Assembly: GCA_000431135.1 (NCBI GenBank)
Contig: HF987805.1
Location: 1 to 9,649 of the forward strand
Reading direction: 5' to 3'
DNA from: Clostridium sp. CAG:590
GTDB taxonomy: Bacteria; Bacillota; Clostridia; Lachnospirales; Lachnospiraceae
DNA length: 9,649 bases
Part shown: positions 5,809 to 9,649 of the stretch, piece after piece
How the letters are laid out: each line of letters opens with the position of its first letter
How positions within the stretch are numbered: position 1 is the first letter of the stretch
Translations under genes and position numbers: made by a program
The notes under the pieces: generated by a model
Databases searched by the model: none
What the model saw: the letters and a program-made list of their open reading frames with translations, nothing else
What the model was told of the DNA's origin: nothing

Positions 5809-7026
5809 ATGTTTAAAGTAAATGATAATTATTTAAAGTTACCGGGAAGCTACTTGTTTTCAACGATTGGAAAGAAAGTGAGAGAGTATAAAGCAGCGAA
5901 TCCGGAAAAGGAGATTATTTCGTTAGGAATTGGAGATGTAACACAGCCATTAGCACCAGCCATTATAGACAGTTTACACAAGGCTGTTGACGAGATGGCA
6001 GTGAAAGAGACATTTCATGGCTATGCACCGGATTTAGGTTATGAATTCTTAAGAAGTGCAATTGCAAAGAATGATTATGCAGATCGAGGAGCAGATATCG
6101 CAATTGACGAGATTTTTGTCAGTGACGGAGCCAAATGCGATTCCGGTAATATTCAGGAGATCTTTGCGATTGATAATAAGATTGCAGTATGTGATCCTGT
6201 ATATCCGGTTTATGTAGATACAAATGCAATGGCGGGCAGAACCGGAGATTACAACAAGGAGACAGAACTTTGGAGCAATGTAATCTATATGCCATGTAAA
6301 GAGGAGAATGGTTTTGCACCGGAGCTTCCGGATGAAACACCGGATATTATCTATTTATGTTTCCCGAATAATCCAACCGGAGCAACGATCAAGAAAGATC
6401 AGCTTCAGAAGTGGGTAGATTATGCAAATAAAGTCGGTGCTGTTATCATTTATGATGCAGCGTATGAAGCATATATCAGCGAGGAAGATGTTCCACATAC
6501 GATCTATGAGTGTGATGGTGCAAAGACTTGTGCGATTGAATTGAAGAGTTTTTCTAAGAATGCAGGTTTTACAGGTACACGTTTGGGCTACACCGTAATT
6601 CCGAAGGAGTTAAAGGCAAGCGATGGTACTTCTTTGAATGCATTATGGGCAAGACGTCATGGAACAAAGTATAACGGTGCACCATATATTATTCAGCGCG
6701 CAGGTGAGGCTGTATATTCCGATGCCGGTAAGAAGCAGACCGCAGAACAGATTGCTTACTATATGAATAATGCGAAAGTGATCAAGGAAGGATTGAAAGA
6801 GGCAGGATTTTCAGTTTCCGGCGGTGTAAATGCACCATATATTTGGTTAAAAACACCGGAAGGCATGACTTCATGGGAGTTCTTTGATCATTTACTGACC
6901 AATGCGAATGTGGTAGGTACACCGGGATCCGGATTTGGCCCGAGCGGAGAGGGATATTTCCGACTGACTGCATTTGGTACATATGAGAATACATTAGAAG
7001 CACTGAAGAGAATTAAGGCATTATAA
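5809..7026 (+). CDS. dapL: LL-diaminopimelate aminotransferase
   Basis: A PLP enzyme (fold type I) that makes LL-diaminopimelate from tetrahydrodipicolinate with glutamate as amino donor in one step, bypassing the succinylase, acetylase and dehydrogenase routes. The 405 residues match the family: an N-terminal NDNYLKLPGSYLF and SLGIGDVTQPL, PNNPTG (186-191), IIYDAAYEAY with Asp216 and Tyr219, the PLP-binding Lys250 in SFSKNAGFTGTRLGY, and the C-terminal YFRLTAFG arginine. AGGAGG (5798-5803) is 5 nt before the ATG. An 82-nt gap separates it from dapF, with no clear terminator or promoter, so the two are probably one operon. Their products act in consecutive steps. Confidence 0.97.
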   Translation: MFKVNDNYLKLPGSYLFSTIGKKVREYKAANPEKEIISLGIGDVTQPLAPAIIDSLHKAVDEMAVKETFHGYAPDLGYEFLRSAIAKNDYADRGADIAIDEIFVSDGAKCDSGNIQEIFAIDNKIAVCDPVYPVYVDTNAMAGRTGDYNKETELWSNVIYMPCKEENGFAPELPDETPDIIYLCFPNNPTGATIKKDQLQKWVDYANKVGAVIIYDAAYEAYISEEDVPHTIYECDGAKTCAIELKSFSKNAGFTGTRLGYTVIPKELKASDGTSLNALWARRHGTKYNGAPYIIQRAGEAVYSDAGKKQTAEQIAYYMNNAKVIKEGLKEAGFSVSGGVNAPYIWLKTPEGMTSWEFFDHLLTNANVVGTPGSGFGPSGEGYFRLTAFGTYENTLEALKRIKAL

Positions 7027-7067
7027 ACAGAAAATGTATGCTTAGATGTGAATAAATGGAAATTCAT

Positions 7068-7102
7068 TCACCGAGGCAAGAAATTCTTTCATGCCACGGA
7101 GA
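7068..7102 (+). other. Hairpin with three A.A mismatches between dapL and ilvE
   Basis: 7068-7083 pairs with 7087-7102 around a 3-nt loop: 13 Watson-Crick pairs in blocks of 2, 3, 4 and 4, separated by three symmetric A.A mismatches (7070/7100, 7074/7096, 7079/7091). No T run follows, so it is not a classical terminator for dapL. A second stem GACTTT/AAAGTC (7101-7106 with 7129-7134) follows at once, and GTGAAT/ATTCAC (7048-7053 with 7066-7071) competes for its left arm. It could be a 3'-end element of the dapL transcript, a protein site, or part of an unrecognised structured RNA. Confidence 0.45.
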
Positions 7103-7124
7103 CTTTAGAACGGGGTATTTGCTC

Positions 7125-7153
7125 TTGCAAAGTCACAAAGTGAGTGGTAAACT
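7125..7153 (+). promoter_or_regulatory. Probable ilvE promoter
   Basis: TTGCAA (7125-7130), a 17-bp spacer and TAAACT (7148-7153), with TG at 7145-7146 giving an extended -10. Transcription would start about 7160, leaving a leader of roughly 105 nt before the ATG at 7266. Both hexamers are imperfect (4 of 6 each), so this is a moderate call helped by spacing and the TG. Confidence 0.45.
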
Positions 7154-7154
7154 G

Positions 7155-7175
7155 TGTTCATGTGATACATGAACA
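7155..7175. promoter_or_regulatory. Perfect 9-3-9 inverted repeat, candidate operator
   Basis: TGTTCATGT, three bases (GAT), then its exact complement ACATGAACA. It lies right after the proposed ilvE -10 and over the expected start point, where a bound repressor would block transcription. A related half-site, ACATGTACA (7197-7205), differs at one base and lies 30 bp further on, about three helical turns. It could also act as an RNA hairpin, but nothing resembling a T tract follows. The binding protein is unknown. Confidence 0.5.
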
Positions 7176-7214
7176 AAAGTATACATATACAAAGTAACAT
7201 GTACAAATGGCGAG

Positions 7215-7264
7215 GTGGAAGATATGGGTCTTTCGCAAAACAGCCAAAGAAAGGAAGTTTTTTT
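7215..7264 (+). promoter_or_regulatory. Alternative hairpins at the ilvE ribosome binding site
   Basis: One stem joins 7215-7222 to 7229-7236 (8 pairs, two of them G.T) with a 6-nt loop. The other joins CTTTC (7230-7234) to GAAAG (7249-7253), covering the ilvE ribosome binding site and followed after 4 nt by seven T residues (7258-7264). They share 7230-7234, so only one can form at a time. This has the outline of an on/off switch, either by translation or by weak termination, but the second stem is short with a 14-nt loop. Confidence 0.3.
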
Positions 7265-7265
7265 A

Positions 7266-8288
7266 ATGAGTAAGAATATCGATTGGTCAAGCATTGGATT
7301 TGGATACATTGAGACAGATAAGCGTTTCGTATCCAATTACAAGAATGGTGCATGGGATGATGGTGCATTAGTGGATGATCCTATGGTGACAATTAGCGAG
7401 TGTGCTGGTGTGTTACAGTATGCACAGACCTGTTTCGAGGGATTGAAAGCATATACAACAGAGGATGGACATGTCGTATGTTTCCGTCCAGATCTGAATG
7501 CTTCCAGAATGGCAGATTCTTGTAAACGTCTGGAGATGCCTGTATTCCCGGAAGATAGATTTGTAGAGGCAGTTCAGAAAGTAGTAGAGGCAAATATTGA
7601 TTATGTTCCACCGTATGGATCAGGAGCAACTTTATATATTCGTCCATATATGTTCGGTAGTAATCCGGTTATCGGTGTTAAGCCGGCAGATGAATATCAG
7701 TTCCGTATCTTTGTTACACCGGTAGGTCCTTACTTCAAGGGTGGCGCTAAGCCAATTACGATCCGTGTGTCTGATTTTGACCGTGCAGCACCTCATGGAA
7801 CCGGTCATATCAAGGCAGGTCTTAACTATGCAATGAGTTTACATGCAATTGTAGATGCACATAATCAGGGATATTCAGAGAATATGTACTTAGATCCTGC
7901 AACCAGAACGAAGGTAGAGGAGACAGGTGGAGCAAACTTTATGTTCATTACCAAAGATGGCAAGTTCGTTACTCCAAAGTCAGACAGTATCTTACCATCT
8001 ATTACACGTCGTTCTTTGATGGTTGTAGCTGAGAAGTATTTAGGTTTGACAGTAGAGCACAGAGAAGTATACTTTGATGAATTAAAAGATTTCGCAGAGT
8101 GTGGTCTTTGCGGTACTGCTGCTGTTATCTCGCCGGTTGGTAAGATTGTAGACCATGGTAAAGAGATCTGCTTCCCAAGTGGAATGGATGAGATGGGACC
8201 TGTTACGAAGAAGTTATATGATACATTAACCGGTATCCAGATGGGTCGTATCGAAGCTCCGGAAGGATGGATCAAGACAATTCGTTAA
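7266..8288 (+). CDS. ilvE: Branched-chain amino acid aminotransferase
   Basis: Fold-type IV PLP enzyme that interconverts leucine, isoleucine and valine with their 2-oxo acids, using glutamate/2-oxoglutarate. Starting at ATG 7266 gives 340 residues, usual for the family, beginning MSKNIDWSSIGFGY. Numbered from there: the QTCFEGLKAY region (54-63), RPYMFGSNPVIGV (126-138), the PLP-binding Lys183 in GHIKAGLNYA, Glu219 in KVEETGGANFMF, and LCGTAAVISPVG near the C-terminus. AAAGGAAG lies about 9 nt upstream of this ATG. An in-frame ATG at 7224 has a better-spaced GAGGTG (7212-7217) and would add 14 residues, but homologues I know begin near KNIDW. It has its own promoter and terminator, so it is probably a single-gene unit. 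No T-box sequence is visible. Confidence 0.95.
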   Translation: MSKNIDWSSIGFGYIETDKRFVSNYKNGAWDDGALVDDPMVTISECAGVLQYAQTCFEGLKAYTTEDGHVVCFRPDLNASRMADSCKRLEMPVFPEDRFVEAVQKVVEANIDYVPPYGSGATLYIRPYMFGSNPVIGVKPADEYQFRIFVTPVGPYFKGGAKPITIRVSDFDRAAPHGTGHIKAGLNYAMSLHAIVDAHNQGYSENMYLDPATRTKVEETGGANFMFITKDGKFVTPKSDSILPSITRRSLMVVAEKYLGLTVEHREVYFDELKDFAECGLCGTAAVISPVGKIVDHGKEICFPSGMDEMGPVTKKLYDTLTGIQMGRIEAPEGWIKTIR

Positions 8289-8352
8289 TATACATAATAG
8301 TTTACAAAGCGCAAAGCATTTTGCAAATTTTAAGAATAAGATGGATTATAGG

Positions 8353-8400
8353 AAGCTGTCATATTGATGTGGATAGAATACACCGATATGGCAGCTTTTT
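8353..8400 (+). terminator. Rho-independent terminator after ilvE
   Basis: 8353-8371 pairs with 8379-8397 over 19 positions, with a single A.C mismatch and three G.T pairs, around a 7-nt loop, ending in five T residues (8396-8400). It lies 64 nt after the ilvE stop. A smaller hairpin (8311-8324) sits between them. Confidence 0.9.
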
Positions 8401-8453
8401 GGTTCGTTCTGGTATCTTCTCGTACATTTTCTCATAGGGTATTATCAAGGAAG

Positions 8454-8483
8454 TTGTATGACCGATCAAGGGAGAGATATATT
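8454..8483 (+). promoter_or_regulatory. Possible dipeptidase promoter
   Basis: TTGTAT (8454-8459), an 18-bp spacer and TATATT (8478-8483), 65 bp before the gene. The -10 is good and the -35 weak. A promoter is expected here because the ilvE terminator isolates the next gene. Confidence 0.35.
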
Positions 8484-8548
8484 AGACTCATAAATGGCAG
8501 AAATTATGTTTTGAATATTATGAGAGAAAGGAAATGGAGATAGATTAG

Positions 8549-9601
8549 ATGAAGGTAATAGACATGCATTGTGATACGATCACGGAGCTTTGGGGGAAGC
8601 AGGAGAATGGAATACAGGTTGGATTACGGCACAATGATCAGATGATTGATATAGAACGCCTGACAAAGGGTGGGTATGTACTCCAAAATTTTGCAATCTT
8701 TGTAGAACAACAGTCCGGAGTCAGTAGTTTTGAGAAAGCACAGCAGATCCGATCCGTGTTTGCAAGAGAAATGAATCAGAATGCAGATCGTATCGCAATG
8801 GTGACAAGTGTGAAGGGGATAGAAGAGAATGAGCAGGCAGGAAAAGTGTCGGCACTTCTTACCGTAGAAGGAGGAGAGGCCTGCGAGGGTAGTATTGAGA
8901 AGCTGCATGTTCTATATGAACAGGGTGTGCGGATGATGACCCTCACATGGAACTATCCAAATGAGATCGGATATCCGAATCTTCCGATTGGAGCAGCGGG
9001 ATTTCCATATGTACCGGATACAGAGCATGGTTTGACTTCATTTGGAATTCAATGTGTGGAAGAGATGGAAAAAATGGGGATGATCATAGATGTGTCGCAT
9101 TTATCGGATGCAGGGGTTGATGATGTATTGCGTTATACAAAGAAACCGTTTGTGGCAAGTCATTCGAATGCAAGGGCAATTTGCCCTTGGGTTCGGAATC
9201 TGACGGATGATATGATACGTAAATTAGCGGAACGCGGAGGCGTAACCGGTCTTAATTTTTGTGGTGATTTTTTAAGAGATCCTTTTGAAGGAAAGATATC
9301 TGCGAAAGAGAGAAAGGCCGCTTTACAGGAAAAGGATACAACGGGATATCAGACAATGGCGGGAAGTGAGGCAACCTTTGCAGATGTTGTCCGGCATGCA
9401 CGGCATATTATAAATGTTGGAGGCATTGAATGTATTGGACTTGGCAGCGATTTTGATGGAATTCCGGATTATCCGGGAAGACCGAAAGCAGATCGCATGG
9501 ATGATCTGGCAGAGGCATTTCATGATGCAGGGTTCACACCAGATGAGATTGAACACATATTCTATCGGAATGTATTACGGGTATATCATGACACCCTATA
9601 A
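8549..9601 (+). CDS. Membrane-dipeptidase family (peptidase M19) zinc dipeptidase
   Basis: The 350 residues match the renal dipeptidase (M19) family of the amidohydrolase superfamily, which hydrolyses dipeptides, often tolerating a D-residue at the C-terminal side. The two-metal site is complete: His7 and Asp9 (DMHCDT), the bridging glutamate Glu107 (LTVEGGE), His184 (IDVSHLSD), His205 (ASHSNAR) and Asp301 (GLGSDFDG). The WNYPNEIG segment (134-141) is also typical. There is no signal peptide or membrane segment, so unlike the mammalian enzyme it is probably cytoplasmic, perhaps in peptide turnover; the substrate cannot be told from sequence. GGAG (8536-8539) lies 9 nt before the ATG. It appears monocistronic within the window; no terminator is seen before the window ends at 9649. 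Confidence 0.93.
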   Translation: MKVIDMHCDTITELWGKQENGIQVGLRHNDQMIDIERLTKGGYVLQNFAIFVEQQSGVSSFEKAQQIRSVFAREMNQNADRIAMVTSVKGIEENEQAGKVSALLTVEGGEACEGSIEKLHVLYEQGVRMMTLTWNYPNEIGYPNLPIGAAGFPYVPDTEHGLTSFGIQCVEEMEKMGMIIDVSHLSDAGVDDVLRYTKKPFVASHSNARAICPWVRNLTDDMIRKLAERGGVTGLNFCGDFLRDPFEGKISAKERKAALQEKDTTGYQTMAGSEATFADVVRHARHIINVGGIECIGLGSDFDGIPDYPGRPKADRMDDLAEAFHDAGFTPDEIEHIFYRNVLRVYHDTL

Positions 9602-9649
9602 AATTCATACCCTTGCACAGCGTAGGTGACGGACGATGTGTGAGGGCAC

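Noticed and set aside
7027..7265. T-box riboswitch before ilvE
   Set aside because: No GGGTGG-x-ACCGCG box is present; GCGAGGTGGAAG at 7210-7221 is only a superficial resemblance, and no strong terminator follows.
7865..8275. 136-codon reverse-strand open frame inside ilvE
   Set aside because: It lies wholly within a well-conserved gene, has no ribosome binding site and resembles no protein; it is a shadow of the coding frame.
8311..8324. GCAAA/TTTGC hairpin after ilvE as a terminator
   Set aside because: Only 5 bp and AT-rich, with a poor T run; the hairpin at 8353-8400 is far stronger.
9414..9629. 71-codon forward frame overlapping the dipeptidase end
   Set aside because: It is out of frame within conserved M19 sequence containing the metal ligand region, and has no start signal.
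9602..9649. Element after the dipeptidase
   Set aside because: No stem with T tract, repeat or coding signal could be supported in 48 bases.

Overview
The window looks like a low-GC Clostridia chromosome, most likely Lachnospiraceae. This is inferred from the AT-rich composition, strong AGGAGG-type ribosome binding sites, sigma-A-like promoters with an extended -10 (TGGTAYAAT), a short GSI-alpha glutamine synthetase paired with an ANTAR regulator, the DapL route to meso-diaminopimelate, and the DUF951 - rpsF - ssb - rpsR gene order. All genes I can support are on the + strand, and most of the window is core metabolism and information processing. I see no insertion sequence, prophage, CRISPR array or toxin-antitoxin module.

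Layout. 1-116: the end of an upstream transcription unit (terminator) and a promoter. 117-1405: a multi-pass membrane protein with a degenerate GGDEF domain, overlapping by 4 nt a small DUF951 protein. 1402-2554: a strong promoter and a leader that can fold over the Shine-Dalgarno sequence, then the ribosomal/replication operon rpsF-ssb-rpsR. 2567-2783: a 13-bp hairpin, tRNA-Thr(CGT) and a strong terminator. 2804-7026: a probable operon glnA - ANTAR regulator - dapF - dapL, preceded by a promoter/leader region with several inverted repeats. 7027-8400: a structured intergenic region, the branched-chain aminotransferase ilvE, and its terminator. 8454-9601: a cytoplasmic M19-family dipeptidase. 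9602-9649: nothing recognised.

How the genes relate. GlnA makes glutamine. Its neighbour is an RNA-binding ANTAR protein whose receiver domain lacks the phosphorylation residues, so it is probably controlled by something other than a kinase. DapL and DapF are consecutive steps (tetrahydrodipicolinate to LL-DAP to meso-DAP) feeding lysine and cell wall, and IlvE is another glutamate-dependent aminotransferase, so the right half is mostly nitrogen/amino-acid metabolism. The least explained DNA is between dapL and ilvE (7027-7265): a hairpin with three evenly placed A.A mismatches, a promoter, a perfect 9-3-9 inverted repeat with a repeated half-site, and two mutually exclusive hairpins around the ilvE ribosome binding site. 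I found no clearly new multi-gene system; the best leads are these regulatory elements, the pseudo-receiver ANTAR protein, and the inactive GGDEF protein coupled to DUF951.
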